From positions 1 through 61,071 of the forward strand of contig JAQTUW010000020.1 in NCBI GenBank assembly GCA_028707085.1: 61,071 nt of DNA, written 5' to 3'. Under the pieces are notes generated by a model. The model searched no databases. It saw only the letters and a list, made by a program, of their open reading frames with translations, and had not been told where the DNA came from. Below are positions 43,938-53,127 of the stretch, in pieces; positions within the stretch are counted from its first letter, which is position 1; the number at the start of each line of letters is the position of its first letter. The translations under genes were made by a program, and so were the position numbers. This DNA comes from Methylococcales bacterium. GTDB lineage: Bacteria; Pseudomonadota; Gammaproteobacteria; Methylococcales; Methylomonadaceae.

Positions 43938-45455
43938 CTAAAACTGGAAGTACAGAAATGTGGAGACCCGTCGCATGTAGATTAACGTCATACCAAGCGT
44001 TAAACCTAAAATGATGGACATATAGAGATTGCGATACCTTTCATTGATATGCTGCGCAAGGTATGCAACATTGGGCGACCCCCAGACGATTACCAGACTG
44101 AGCACCACGATTTTGATGGCTGGAAAGGATGGCAGGCCCGACAGCGGAAAAAAAGTGGTGAACAATATTGAATCATGCGCGGGTAACAGGGCGGGAAATT
44201 TCCACCATAGCGACTCCAGCGCGTCCGGTACGGCAATACCGTAGAAACCCGCCATGCCCCGCAATATGCTCAACGCCGAGGCGATGCTGTCGGCCCTGAA
44301 AAACACCCAGCCGACCACCACCGCCAGAAATGTAATTGCGCCGGAGACAAAATATGCGATCCAGCCGCCCTGCCCCCAGCTCATTTTTTCCCTGAATCCC
44401 TGCCAGGCATGATTGATAATCAGATAGACGCCGTGCAGGCCGCCCCAAATCACAAATGTCCAACCGGCTCCGTGCCATAATCCGCCCAGCAACATGGTGA
44501 TCATCAGATTTAAAAATCGATGAAAAACGCCCCGGCGGTTGCCGCCCAGCGGAATATAAAGATAATCGCGCAGGAATCGCGATAGCGTCATATGCCAGCG
44601 CCGCCAGAATTCGATAATACTGACGGATTTATAGGGCGAATTGAAATTGATGGGCAGATTGACATTGAACAGCAGGGAAAGACCGATCGCCATATCAGAA
44701 TAGGCGGAGAAATCGAAATACAACTGTAGGGTATAGCCCAGAGCCCCAAGCCAGGCCTCAAACAGCATGGGATGGCCGCCCGCCGCCACGACATTGAAGA
44801 CCGGGGTGGCGTAATCACCCAGTTCGTCCGCTATCAATACCTTTTTAGCCAGTCCCAGCACAAAAACGATGACGCCGAGCGAAATATTATCCCAATTGAT
44901 ATTACAGACATCATGCCTTGCAAATTGCGGCATCATATCCTTGTGATGCAACACCGGCCCGGCGATTAAATGCGGAAAATAGGTTACGAACAGTCCGTAA
45001 TGAATAAAATTGGCTTCTTTTACCTCGCCTCTATAGGCATCCACCAGAAATGCAATCTGGGTAAAGGTAAAAAATGAAATACCAAGCGGCAGAATAATGG
45101 TTTCAATATGCCAGCCCTGGTTAACGATGGCGTTGAGGTTTTCAACAAAGAAGTTTGCATACTTGAAGTAGCCCAGTAAACTCAGGTTGGCGGCCACTCC
45201 GAAAATCAAAATAAACTTTCTTCTGTTTATGGCTATTTTTGATTTTCTGGAAAGCTCCATGCCAACCGAGAAATTAAACAGGATGGAGGCAAGCAGTAAA
45301 ACTACATAGATAATATTCCACCAGCCATAAAAAAATAATGACGCGGCAAATAACCAGTAACCTGCTACCGGCCGGCTGTATTGACCAATTTTGTAAAAAC
45401 CGATTAAAACAATAGGCAGAAAAAGAAACAGAAACGGATAGGAATTAAAAAGCAT
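43938..45455 (-). CDS. MBOAT-family O-acyltransferase (AlgI-like)
   Basis: The 505-aa polytopic protein is full length for AlgI/PatA-type enzymes. It has the MBOAT motifs FWRRWHMTLSRFLRDYLYIPLGG (about 280-300) and the invariant His in GGLWHGAGWTFVIWGGLHG (near 322-340). It passes acyl groups through the inner membrane for polysaccharide O-acylation. It forms a two-gene operon with the SGNH-like gene, transcribed towards the end of the glycan island. Confidence 0.93.
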   Translation of the reverse strand: MLFNSYPFLFLFLPIVLIGFYKIGQYSRPVAGYWLFAASLFFYGWWNIIYVVLLLASILFNFSVGMELSRKSKIAINRRKFILIFGVAANLSLLGYFKYANFFVENLNAIVNQGWHIETIILPLGISFFTFTQIAFLVDAYRGEVKEANFIHYGLFVTYFPHLIAGPVLHHKDMMPQFARHDVCNINWDNISLGVIVFVLGLAKKVLIADELGDYATPVFNVVAAGGHPMLFEAWLGALGYTLQLYFDFSAYSDMAIGLSLLFNVNLPINFNSPYKSVSIIEFWRRWHMTLSRFLRDYLYIPLGGNRRGVFHRFLNLMITMLLGGLWHGAGWTFVIWGGLHGVYLIINHAWQGFREKMSWGQGGWIAYFVSGAITFLAVVVGWVFFRADSIASALSILRGMAGFYGIAVPDALESLWWKFPALLPAHDSILFTTFFPLSGLPSFPAIKIVVLSLVIVWGSPNVAYLAQHINERYRNLYMSIILGLTLGMTLIYMRRVSTFLYFQF

Positions 45456-45659
45456 AGACGTTATTCTGTATATTTGGTAAATGCCAGACCAAGAACTCCG
45501 GCTTATTTTTTAATTATATCTCATTATCCGAATACATTCATAGCCCTCCTGCCTGATTCTGCCGATTTTTACTTGTCGGCTCCCAAAATGGCCCGGCTAA
45601 TATGCCAGATCACGCCGAAAAGCTTTACCTGTTTTCGGCTTTGCCCGGCGCCTGTCTTG

Positions 45660-45675
45660 TGTAATTAATATTACA
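45660..45675. promoter_or_regulatory. Perfect inverted repeat upstream of aas (candidate operator)
   Basis: TGTAAT-TAAT-ATTACA is a perfect 6-4-6 inverted repeat, 54 bp before the aas ATG, in the only intergenic space available for its promoter. A TetR-family gene lies downstream of lplT, but its own upstream region has no copy of this site, so a link is not shown. Confidence 0.35.
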
Positions 45676-45728
45676 GTAACACTACAATAACGCAACCATC
45701 TGTTAAGATACCGGCCAGGAGGAATGCC

Positions 45729-47885
45729 ATGTTAAAGCTTTTTTTACGTCTGCTGCTGACCCTGCTGTACAGGGTTAAAGTCTCAGGCCTTGAAAACTAC
45801 GCCCAGGCCGGCGACCGGGTGTTAATCGTCGCCAATCACTGTTCGTTTCTTGACCCGTTGCTGCTGGGCGTGTTTCTGCCGGACGACATCACCTTCGCCA
45901 TCAATACCCACATTTCCCGGCGCTGGTGGCTTAAGCCCTTTCTGGGCCTGTCCAGAGTGTTTCCCATGGATCCGACCCACCCGTTATCGCTCAAGACGCT
46001 GATCAATCATCTGCATGCCAATACCCGGGTGGTCATTTTTCCGGAAGGCCGCATCACCCAGACCGGGGCAATGATGAAGATTTATGACGGCCCGGGCATG
46101 GTGGCGGACAAGTCCGGCGCAACCATTTTACCCATCCGTATTGCCGGTTCCGAATATACGCCTTTTTCCAAGCTGCAAAATGTAGTCCGGTTACGCTGGT
46201 TTCCCGCCATCAGCATCCATATCATGCCGCCAACGCTGATCGAGACGCACGGCGACACCACCGGCAAGGCTCGCCGCAAACACAGCGGCCACATTCTGAC
46301 CGACATCATGACGGATATGCTGTTCGCCACCAGCCATTACCGGCAAACCATTTTTTCGGCGCTTCTGGATGCCCGAACGATACACGGCGGCGGTCACACC
46401 GTGGCCGAAGACCTGGAACGCGCGCCTTTAAGCTATGACGCCCTAATCACCCGCAGCATCATCGTCGGCAAACTGATCAGACCGCTCACCGAAGCGGGTG
46501 AAAATGTCGGCGTGCTGCTGCCGAACTGCTGCAAAACATTGAATGTATTACTGGGCTTGCAGCTTTATAGGCGGACGCCGGCCATGCTTAATTATTCGAT
46601 AGGCGGGGCCGGCATGGTTTCCGCCTGCCTCACAGGACAGGTCAGAACCGTTTTGACTTCGCGGAAATTCATAGAACTGGCGAATCTGGCCGCAGAAGCC
46701 GCCATCCTGACCGAACAGGTCAGACTGGTGTATCTGGAAGATCTGGCCGCCTCGCTGAGTACGCTGGCTAAATTACAGGGCTGGCTGCTGGGCAAAACCG
46801 CCGATTTCTGGTACGGAAGCCGGGGTTATGATAGCGATGAAGCCGCGGTGGTGCTGTTCACATCGGGTTCGGAAGGCGAACCCAAAGGCGTGGTGCTGTC
46901 TCATGCCAACATTCTGGCCAATCACAAACAGATCAAGGCCCGAATCGACTTCAACGCCCAGGACATCGTGCTCAACTATCTGCCCATGTTCCATTCATTC
47001 GGCTTTACCGTCGGCACCCTGCTGCCGGTGCTGAACGGCATGACCAGCTTTATCTATCCGTCGCCGCTGCACTATGCCGTGATACCGGAAATAGCCTATG
47101 AAATCGGGGCGACCATCATGTTCGGCACCAATACCTTTCTGGCCGCGTATGCCAAAAAAGCCCATCCTTACGATTTTTACAAGATGCGTTATGTGGTGGC
47201 CGGCGCGGAAAAACTTCAGGAAAGCACCCGCCAGACCTGGCTGGACAAATTCGGCATCCGCATTCTGGAAGGTTACGGGGCCACGGAAACCGCCCCCGTC
47301 ACCTCGGTGAACACGCCCATGGACTACAAGGCCGGCAGCGTCGGCCGTTTCATGCCGGAAATGCTTCACAAACTGGAAGCCGTGCCCGGCATCGAGCATG
47401 CCGGCAAGCTGCATGTGGCCGGGCCGAATATCATGCTGGGCTATCTGTTGCCGGCCAATCCCGGCGTGCTGATCCCGACCAGCTCCGCGTTATACGGCGA
47501 AGGCTGGTACGATACCGGCGATATTGTGCGGGTGGACGAGGACGGTTTTATCTTTATTCAGGGCCGCAGCAAGCGCTTCGCCAAAATCGGCGGCGAAATG
47601 GTTTCGCTCACCGCCGTGGAACATCTGGCGATGCAGGCCTGGCCGGATGATCTGCATGCGGTGGTTAGCCTACCTGACCCTAAAAAGGGCGAACAATTGC
47701 TATTGCTGACCACCCGCCAGGGCGCGACAGCCAGACTGCTGGCCGAGGCGTCACCCGGCGTCGCCGGCATTAATCTGCCTAAAAAGGTTTTTGTGGTGGA
47801 CAAAATTCCGGCCCTGGCCACCGGCAAACCCGATTATCCAGGCTGCAACGCCCTGGCGGCGGCATTATTGTCGGCAAACGGATAA
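45729..47885 (+). CDS. aas: Bifunctional acyl-ACP synthetase/lysophospholipid acyltransferase
   Basis: The 718-aa fusion matches E. coli Aas in length and order. Residues 1 to about 190 are a PlsC-type acyltransferase with NHCSFLD (HX4D motif, about 38-44) and FPEGRITQTG. The rest is an AMP-binding acyl-ACP synthetase with VVLFTSGSEGEPKGVVLSH (about 375-393), GYGATETAP and YDTGDIVRVDEDGFIFIQGR. It re-acylates 2-acyl-lysophosphatidylethanolamine in the inner membrane. AGGAGGAATGCC precedes the ATG. It pairs with lplT 17 bp downstream. Confidence 0.94.
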   Translation: MLKLFLRLLLTLLYRVKVSGLENYAQAGDRVLIVANHCSFLDPLLLGVFLPDDITFAINTHISRRWWLKPFLGLSRVFPMDPTHPLSLKTLINHLHANTRVVIFPEGRITQTGAMMKIYDGPGMVADKSGATILPIRIAGSEYTPFSKLQNVVRLRWFPAISIHIMPPTLIETHGDTTGKARRKHSGHILTDIMTDMLFATSHYRQTIFSALLDARTIHGGGHTVAEDLERAPLSYDALITRSIIVGKLIRPLTEAGENVGVLLPNCCKTLNVLLGLQLYRRTPAMLNYSIGGAGMVSACLTGQVRTVLTSRKFIELANLAAEAAILTEQVRLVYLEDLAASLSTLAKLQGWLLGKTADFWYGSRGYDSDEAAVVLFTSGSEGEPKGVVLSHANILANHKQIKARIDFNAQDIVLNYLPMFHSFGFTVGTLLPVLNGMTSFIYPSPLHYAVIPEIAYEIGATIMFGTNTFLAAYAKKAHPYDFYKMRYVVAGAEKLQESTRQTWLDKFGIRILEGYGATETAPVTSVNTPMDYKAGSVGRFMPEMLHKLEAVPGIEHAGKLHVAGPNIMLGYLLPANPGVLIPTSSALYGEGWYDTGDIVRVDEDGFIFIQGRSKRFAKIGGEMVSLTAVEHLAMQAWPDDLHAVVSLPDPKKGEQLLLLTTRQGATARLLAEASPGVAGINLPKKVFVVDKIPALATGKPDYPGCNALAAALLSANG

Positions 47886-47902
47886 ACCCTACCGGATCCG
47901 AT

Positions 47903-49054
47903 ATGCATAAAGCTATTTACCCGCTGTTGCTGGCGCAGTTTCTGTCGGTTTTTGCCGACAATACCATTCTGTTCTCGGTCATCGCGATGGTGATGCAATG
48001 GCCGCAACTGCCGGGCTGGTATGTGCCGGCGCTGCAAAGCGTGTTTCTGGCGGCCTTTGTGTTGCTGGCGCCCTGGGTGGGGCCTTTTGCCGACCAGCAC
48101 CCAAAAGCCAGGGTTTTAATCGTCGCCAATCTGGTCAAGGCCGGCGGAGCCGGCCTGCTGCTGCTGCATGTGGAGCCTTTATTTGCTTACTGCATCGTCG
48201 GGGTTGGCGCAGCCATGTATAGCCCCGCCAAATACGGCATCCTCCCGGAACTGGCCAGTCATCAGGCGCTGGTAAAAGCCAATAGCTGGATCGAGGGATC
48301 GACCATTCTGGCGATTCTGACCGGCATGCTGGCCGGCGGCAAACTGGCGGATTATTCGGTCGGTCTGACCCTGGGCGGCTCCATCTTCCTGCTGCTGGTT
48401 TCAGCCGCCGCCACCCTGCTGCTGCCGGCCGGCATTCGCCGACCAGCCGCGGCCGGCTGGAAGCCGGTGGTATTTGCCCGGGAAATCGGCATTTTTCTGG
48501 CGCACCCCCGTACCCGGTTTGCGGTACTGGGCGGCTCGCTGTTCTGGGGGGCCGCCGCCTGCGTACGAGTAATCATCATCGCCTGGGCGCCGCTGGTTCT
48601 GCTGCTGCACTCCGCCGGCGACATAGCCGAACTGACGCTGTTTCTAGCGCTGGGCATTATCGTCGGCGCCGGCCTGGCACCGCGCCTGATACCGCTGGAA
48701 CACCTGCGCAGATCGCAATTTCCGGCCTATGCCATGGCCTTGCTGATTATTGTCCTGGGCTTTATGGACACCATCTGGCCGGCGCGCGGCGCGCTTTTTT
48801 GCCTGGGCGTCGCCGGCGGCCTGTTCATCGTGCCTATCAACGCCACCCTGCAGGAACTGGGACAAAAAAGCATCGGCGCAGGCGGAGCCGTAGCCATGCA
48901 GAATTTTTTTCAGAACGTCGCCATGCTGTTGACGGTTGGCGCTTATACCCTGGCCGCCGCCCGGCAAATTGACCCGATTGCCGCCCTGATCTGGCTGGGC
49001 GGTTTGCTGTTGCTGGCGGCGCTGCTGTTAATGCGGCGCATGCCCTACCGATAA
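47903..49054 (+). CDS. lplT: Lysophospholipid transporter LplT
   Basis: The 383-aa major-facilitator protein has about 12 transmembrane helices and begins YPLLLAQFLSVFADNTILF, the LplT signature. It flips lysophospholipids inward for re-acylation by Aas. The aas-lplT order matches other gammaproteobacteria, in which the two are adjacent or fused. Its 3' end overlaps the convergent TetR gene by 27 bp. Confidence 0.94.
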   Translation: MHKAIYPLLLAQFLSVFADNTILFSVIAMVMQWPQLPGWYVPALQSVFLAAFVLLAPWVGPFADQHPKARVLIVANLVKAGGAGLLLLHVEPLFAYCIVGVGAAMYSPAKYGILPELASHQALVKANSWIEGSTILAILTGMLAGGKLADYSVGLTLGGSIFLLLVSAAATLLLPAGIRRPAAAGWKPVVFAREIGIFLAHPRTRFAVLGGSLFWGAAACVRVIIIAWAPLVLLLHSAGDIAELTLFLALGIIVGAGLAPRLIPLEHLRRSQFPAYAMALLIIVLGFMDTIWPARGALFCLGVAGGLFIVPINATLQELGQKSIGAGGAVAMQNFFQNVAMLLTVGAYTLAAARQIDPIAALIWLGGLLLLAALLLMRRMPYR

Positions 49055-49648
49055 AGCCTGCTTCCAGCCCTCGATAAAATTTTCGACCAGCAGCCGCACG
49101 GCCCGCTTGCAGTCTTCGCTGCCGGCACAATCGAGACCGCCGTGCAGCGACAGCATGCAGACGCCATGAACCGCACACCATAGCGTTCTGGCCGCCAGCC
49201 TGATCTGCTCTTCCGGACGCTCCGGGCTTAACTGTCTGAACAGAGCTTCAATCGGCTCGAAAATAGCCTGAATCCTGTCTGCATACCAGTCGGGCAACGG
49301 CTCCCTGGGCAAATCCCGGCAAAAAATGATGCGCCAGCGATTAAATTCAACGATGGCGAAATCCAGATAAGACAAAGCGATCGCCAAAATTTGCTGTTCG
49401 GTACTTCCGGCGTCAGGCAGCGACTGCAACCTGCCGGACAAATGCCCCAGACTGCGGGCGCTGACCTGCCTGATCAGCTCCTGCATATTGGCGAATACCA
49501 TATAGATGCTGCCGACCGTATAACCGATTTCCAGCGCTATTTTTCGTACTGTCAGCCCCTCGATACCTTCATCGACGATAATACGTTCAGCCGCATCCAG
49601 CACCAGTTCTTTAATTTGCTCCTGAGTGTGTTTACTTCTTCTGGCCAT
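49028..49648 (-). CDS. TetR/AcrR-family transcriptional regulator (WHG-type C-terminus)
   Basis: The 206-aa protein has an N-terminal helix-turn-helix (about residues 12-56; GLTVRKIALEIGYTVGSIYMVFANMQEL) and a C-terminal ligand domain with TLWCAVHGVCMLSL, the WHG segment of the TetR_C_33 type. The ATG at 49648 is chosen because GAGGGAAAT precedes it and the N-terminus MARRSKHTQEQ fits; the longer frame is not supported. It is convergent with aas-lplT, and might control it or an unlinked gene; ligand unknown. Confidence 0.88.
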   Translation of the reverse strand: MARRSKHTQEQIKELVLDAAERIIVDEGIEGLTVRKIALEIGYTVGSIYMVFANMQELIRQVSARSLGHLSGRLQSLPDAGSTEQQILAIALSYLDFAIVEFNRWRIIFCRDLPREPLPDWYADRIQAIFEPIEALFRQLSPERPEEQIRLAARTLWCAVHGVCMLSLHGGLDCAGSEDCKRAVRLLVENFIEGWKQALSVGHAPH

Positions 49649-49713
49649 ATTTCCCTCTATGAAATGCAAAAATCCACTACCATACACATCTACATCCATA
49701 CCCAATCCCCGCC

Positions 49714-50217
49714 ATGCAGACTGAATACCTGGATGTGGTCGATGACCACGATCAAATTATAGACCACCAGCCGCGAAGCAGCGTACACGCTGCCGATCTC
49801 AGACATCGGGCCGTGCATATTCTAGTCTTTAACGAAGCCGGCTTGCTATTTATGCAAAAACGCTCCATGACAAAAGATTTGAATAAAGGTCTATGGGATA
49901 GTTCGGCGGCTGGCCATGTCGACAGCGGCGAAGATTATACAATCTGCGCGCCCCGCGAACTACATGAAGAACTGGGCGTCGCCGCCGAATTGCAATTCCT
50001 GTTCAAACTGGACGCCACGGCAGAGTTGGGCATGGAATTCATCCAGGTGTACCGTTGTCGGCATAATGGGCCGTTTGTACTGGCGGCGAATGAAATCGAT
50101 GAAGGCAGGTGGCTGAATATTGCCCAAGTATCGGCATGGGTGGATCAGGACGATCCGCTACTGACCCTGACATTCAAAATTATCTGGCGGCATTACCGGG
50201 CGCTGTTCAATGGCTGA
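49714..50217 (+). CDS. NUDIX hydrolase
   Basis: The 167-aa protein has a complete Nudix box, GHVDSGEDYTICAPRELHEELGV (about residues 67-89), matching Gx5Ex7REUxEExGU. The N-terminal TEYLDVVDDHDQII region and overall length resemble the YfcD/isopentenyl-diphosphate-isomerase-like Nudix subgroup. The substrate is unknown, probably a nucleoside diphosphate derivative. It is divergent from the TetR gene, with 65 bp between the start codons. Confidence 0.9.
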   Translation: MQTEYLDVVDDHDQIIDHQPRSSVHAADLRHRAVHILVFNEAGLLFMQKRSMTKDLNKGLWDSSAAGHVDSGEDYTICAPRELHEELGVAAELQFLFKLDATAELGMEFIQVYRCRHNGPFVLAANEIDEGRWLNIAQVSAWVDQDDPLLTLTFKIIWRHYRALFNG

Positions 50218-50276
50218 AACCAGCGTAAAACACAGTAACGAAAAAAACGAATGGATGGGCATGGAACGCGATGAAA

Positions 50277-50353
50277 TGGCGGAGCGGACGGGGCTCGAAC
50301 CCGCGACCACCGACGTGACAGGCCGGTATTCTAACCAACTGAACTACCGCTCC
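50277..50353 (-). tRNA. tRNA-Asp (anticodon GTC)
   Basis: The minus-strand 77-nt gene has acceptor arms GGAGCGG/CCGCTCC, a D-arm with TAGTTCAGTTGGTTAGAA, anticodon GTC in CCTGTCACG, a T-arm with GGGTTCGAACCC and an encoded CCA. It lies antisense within an open frame that continues into the methyltransferase gene. Confidence 0.95.
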
Positions 50354-51094
50354 GCAGCTGGAAGACGGGAATTATACAGAAATCAGCCGCCAGGTCAAGC
50401 CTACTGGCATGACAATCTGGCGACCCATTGCTGTCCGCTATGCGCAGCCGGCAGTATCGGTTTTTTTCACAGCGACAAACAACGCGACTATCTGCAGTGC
50501 CGGCAATGCCGACTGGTGTTCGTACCCGAACATCAGCACCTCGACGCCAGCCAGGAAAAAGCAATTTACAACCTGCATCAAAACCATGACGCCGACCCCG
50601 GCTACCGGCGATTTCTATCACGCCTGATCGCTCCCCTGCTGCCGCTGCTCGCCCCCGGCTGCAGGGGGCTGGATTTTGGCTGCGGCCCTGGCCCGGTGCT
50701 GGCTGACATGCTGCGTCAGGCCGGGCATGACATGGCGCTATACGATCCTTTTTATGCCGATTTTCCGAAAAATCTGCACAAACAATATGCTTTTATCACC
50801 TGTAGCGAAGTAGTGGAACATTTTCGCCGTCCGGCTGCGGAGTTTGCCCGGCTGTTCAGCCTGCTCAGCCTGGATGGGCATCTGGCCATCATGACCAAGC
50901 GACTGCTGAATGCCGAAGCCTTTAGCCGCTGGCATTACAAGCAGGATCAAACCCATATCGCTTTTTACTCGGAAGCCAGCCTGCAATGGCTGGCGGAGCA
51001 CTATCAATGCCAAATTGTGTTTGTGGGTCGGGACGTATTGATCTTTAAAAAACCAGCCACAACCGGGCAATGCTTATCCCCTTGCCAGCCGTAA
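50354..51094 (+). CDS. Class I SAM-dependent methyltransferase with N-terminal zinc ribbon
   Basis: The coding part holds a Cys-rich pair HCCPLC...CRQCRLVF (zinc ribbon) and then a Rossmann methyltransferase with GLDFGCGPGPVLADMLRQ (SAM motif I) and ITCSEVVEHF. Similar proteins methylate small molecules or tRNA-like substrates, but the target is not visible. No ATG or GTG lies in frame between the tRNA-Asp gene and the zinc ribbon; CTG at 50417 is the first possible codon there, and GTG inside the antisense tRNA is another. The coordinate 50354 only marks where the frame leaves the tRNA. The upstream frame (to 50210) is antisense tRNA sequence and is rejected. Confidence 0.75.
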   Translation, partial: AAGRRELYRNQPPGQAYWHDNLATHCCPLCAAGSIGFFHSDKQRDYLQCRQCRLVFVPEHQHLDASQEKAIYNLHQNHDADPGYRRFLSRLIAPLLPLLAPGCRGLDFGCGPGPVLADMLRQAGHDMALYDPFYADFPKNLHKQYAFITCSEVVEHFRRPAAEFARLFSLLSLDGHLAIMTKRLLNAEAFSRWHYKQDQTHIAFYSEASLQWLAEHYQCQIVFVGRDVLIFKKPATTGQCLSPCQP

Positions 51095-51227
51095 CAAACT
51101 GAGATCGTAAAATGCGTATCCTGTCCTTTACAAAAATCATCGTTCGGCCATTTTCCTGTTAAGGATTCTTTAAGCATTCAGGAGGAGAATTTATCGCAAC
51201 TGAAACAGTGACCAGAAAGGAGGACTC

Positions 51228-51530
51228 ATGATCAGGTATATTAAAGTTGCAATAGCCGGCTGCATATTCGTTTCAAGCGCAGCATTCGCCGATGCCGACG
51301 ACTGGGGGCGATACCCGGCGTATGTTCAAAATTACGGCTACGCGCCGGTGGTTCAAAATGAATTTATCGCCACCCCGCAAGGCATAGTGGAACAAGAAAT
51401 TGTCTATATTCCACAACGTGTTGTGGAATATCAGCCGACGCCGCCCGGCTATGTCCCGCCAGCAGCAAATTATTATGGTTATGCCCAGCCAGTTCCAGTC
51501 TATGTCGGTCGCGACTGGGATGAGCGGTAA
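51228..51530 (+). CDS. Small exported Tyr/Pro/Val-rich protein of unknown function
   Basis: The 100-aa product has a signal peptide (residues 1 to about 21, AFA/DA). The mature part is low in complexity, with Tyr, Pro, Val and Gln (NYGYAPVVQNEF, QRVVEYQPTPPGYVPP, NYYGYAQPVPVYVGRDWDER), suggesting an extended or disordered envelope protein. AAAGGAGGACTC is an excellent ribosome-binding site. I do not recognise the family. Confidence 0.75.
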   Translation: MIRYIKVAIAGCIFVSSAAFADADDWGRYPAYVQNYGYAPVVQNEFIATPQGIVEQEIVYIPQRVVEYQPTPPGYVPPAANYYGYAQPVPVYVGRDWDER

Positions 51531-51753
51531 CCGCCAGGCTGGATTGCCAGCCGAAAACTTGCTGGAAACCTGGTGTTTCGAGGCGACGGCGCCGCTGCTC
51601 AGTTCGCCGCCAGCAGCGACGGTAAACGTGCCGCCGCTGCTTACCATCATGTGCAGTAATCCCTAAAAATAGCTGTGTGTTTGCAATCGGCGGCCGGTCG
51701 ATAGTCCGGCAATCATTTTGCGCTGACGGCGGCAAAGGGTCGGCGCTTAACCG

Positions 51754-53103
51754 TCACGACAAGTCTGGCTGGTGTCCATCGGGGCTAGCCCCGATGCTCT
51801 TCACCAGCAGCCTGGAATTGCGCTGACGGTTGTAGGCATTTTTCATCGCCGCCGGCAAATCGTCCAGCTCGCAAGCGACAAAACCCCGCTCCACAAACCA
51901 GTGCTGGGTTTGCGTGGTGCGCACGTACAGGCGCTTGACGCCTTGCTTCCGGGCTTTTTCGGTCAAATAGGCCAGCAGGCTGTTGCCACGTTCGCTGTTC
52001 TGATATTCGGGATGCACAGCCAGACAGGCTATTTCCGCACTGCCGCCATCGGCCATGATATGCAGCGCCGTGCAGGCCAGAATCATTCCGTCGCGTTCGA
52101 TGACGATGTAATCGCCTATCTCCATTTCCAGTTTTTCCCGGGAACGCCTGATCAGAATGCCCTGTTGTTCCAGCGGCTTGATCAATTCCATAATGCCGCC
52201 TATGTCTTCCAGATTGGCGCTACGCGTGGTTTCGAAATCGGTTTTGCTGATCAGCGTGCCTATGCCGTCCCGGGTGAACAGCTCCAGCAGCAAGGCCCCG
52301 TCCACATGGCGATTGACTAAATGCGCCCGCTCCACGCCCTGCCGGCAGCTTTGCATGGCGGCGCGCAAGGATCGCGCCATGCCGTCCGGCAGGCCGGGCC
52401 TCTGTCGCAGTAGGGCCTCGGCCTGATCGGTGGTGAGCTGCTGCAACAGACTTTGGTCAACAGGCGAGACACAGCCTTGCTCGATGAGCAAGATCAATTT
52501 TTCGGCCTGCAAGGCTATCGCCACTTCGGTCGCCACTTCCTCGGCGGAGAGATTGAAAATCTCGCCGCTGGGCGAATAGCCCAGCGGCGAAATCAGCACC
52601 ACATTATTCAGATCGAGCTGCTGGTGTATGGCCTGGCTGTCTATCCGCCGCACCACCCCGGTGTAGCAGTAATCGATACCCTCCAGCACCCCCAGCGGTC
52701 TGGCGGTGACAAAATTGCCGGAAGCCACCCGAATCTTGGCTCCGGCCATCGGCGACCCGGACACGCCCATCGACAACAGCGCCTCGATTTCCACCCGCAC
52801 CAGGCCTGCGCTCTGTTTGACTGATTGCAGGGCGGCGGCATCGGTGATGCGCAGATGGTGATGAAACTTTGGGGTATCGCCCTGCTGCTGCAAACAGGCG
52901 TCAACCTGCCGGCGAATGCCGTGCACCAGCACCAGCCTGACCCCTAGACTTCTCAGCAGCGCAAAATCGTGAATCAGTTCATCAAAATCCGGATCGGCGA
53001 CCGCCTGGCCGCTAAAAAAAATCACAAAAGTGCGATTGCGATGGGCGTGAATATAGGGTGAGGAGTCTCTGAACCAGTTAACGAAATTGGAGGCTTGCTG
53101 CAT
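51754..53103 (-). CDS. argA: N-acetylglutamate synthase
   Basis: The 449-aa protein catalyses the first step of arginine synthesis. It has an N-terminal amino-acid-kinase-like domain (residues 1 to about 290; RLVLVHGIRRQVDACL, LISPLGYSPSGEIFNL), which senses arginine, and a C-terminal GNAT acetyltransferase domain (about 300-430; CLAVHPEYQNSERGNSLLAYL, the acetyl-CoA loop). Length matches E. coli ArgA. Transcribed alone; the PIN gene upstream on the same strand ends 24 bp before the argA start. Confidence 0.95.
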   Translation of the reverse strand: MQQASNFVNWFRDSSPYIHAHRNRTFVIFFSGQAVADPDFDELIHDFALLRSLGVRLVLVHGIRRQVDACLQQQGDTPKFHHHLRITDAAALQSVKQSAGLVRVEIEALLSMGVSGSPMAGAKIRVASGNFVTARPLGVLEGIDYCYTGVVRRIDSQAIHQQLDLNNVVLISPLGYSPSGEIFNLSAEEVATEVAIALQAEKLILLIEQGCVSPVDQSLLQQLTTDQAEALLRQRPGLPDGMARSLRAAMQSCRQGVERAHLVNRHVDGALLLELFTRDGIGTLISKTDFETTRSANLEDIGGIMELIKPLEQQGILIRRSREKLEMEIGDYIVIERDGMILACTALHIMADGGSAEIACLAVHPEYQNSERGNSLLAYLTEKARKQGVKRLYVRTTQTQHWFVERGFVACELDDLPAAMKNAYNRQRNSRLLVKSIGASPDGHQPDLS

Positions 53104-53127
53104 AGGGTGTCTAGGTTAAATGTGCAG

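Noticed and set aside
50210-50353. N-terminal extension of the methyltransferase (containing RTGLEPATTDVTG)
   Set aside because: It is the antisense of tRNA-Asp, a well-known source of spurious peptides.
51176-51227. Second ribosome-binding-like AGGAGGAG at about 51180
   Set aside because: No start codon follows it at a suitable distance; the next site (AAAGGAGG) serves the real gene at 51228.
51411-51426. Perfect 16-bp palindrome CCACAACGTGTTGTGG
   Set aside because: It lies inside a coding sequence with a good start site, and no neighbouring gene has a promoter there; probably chance.
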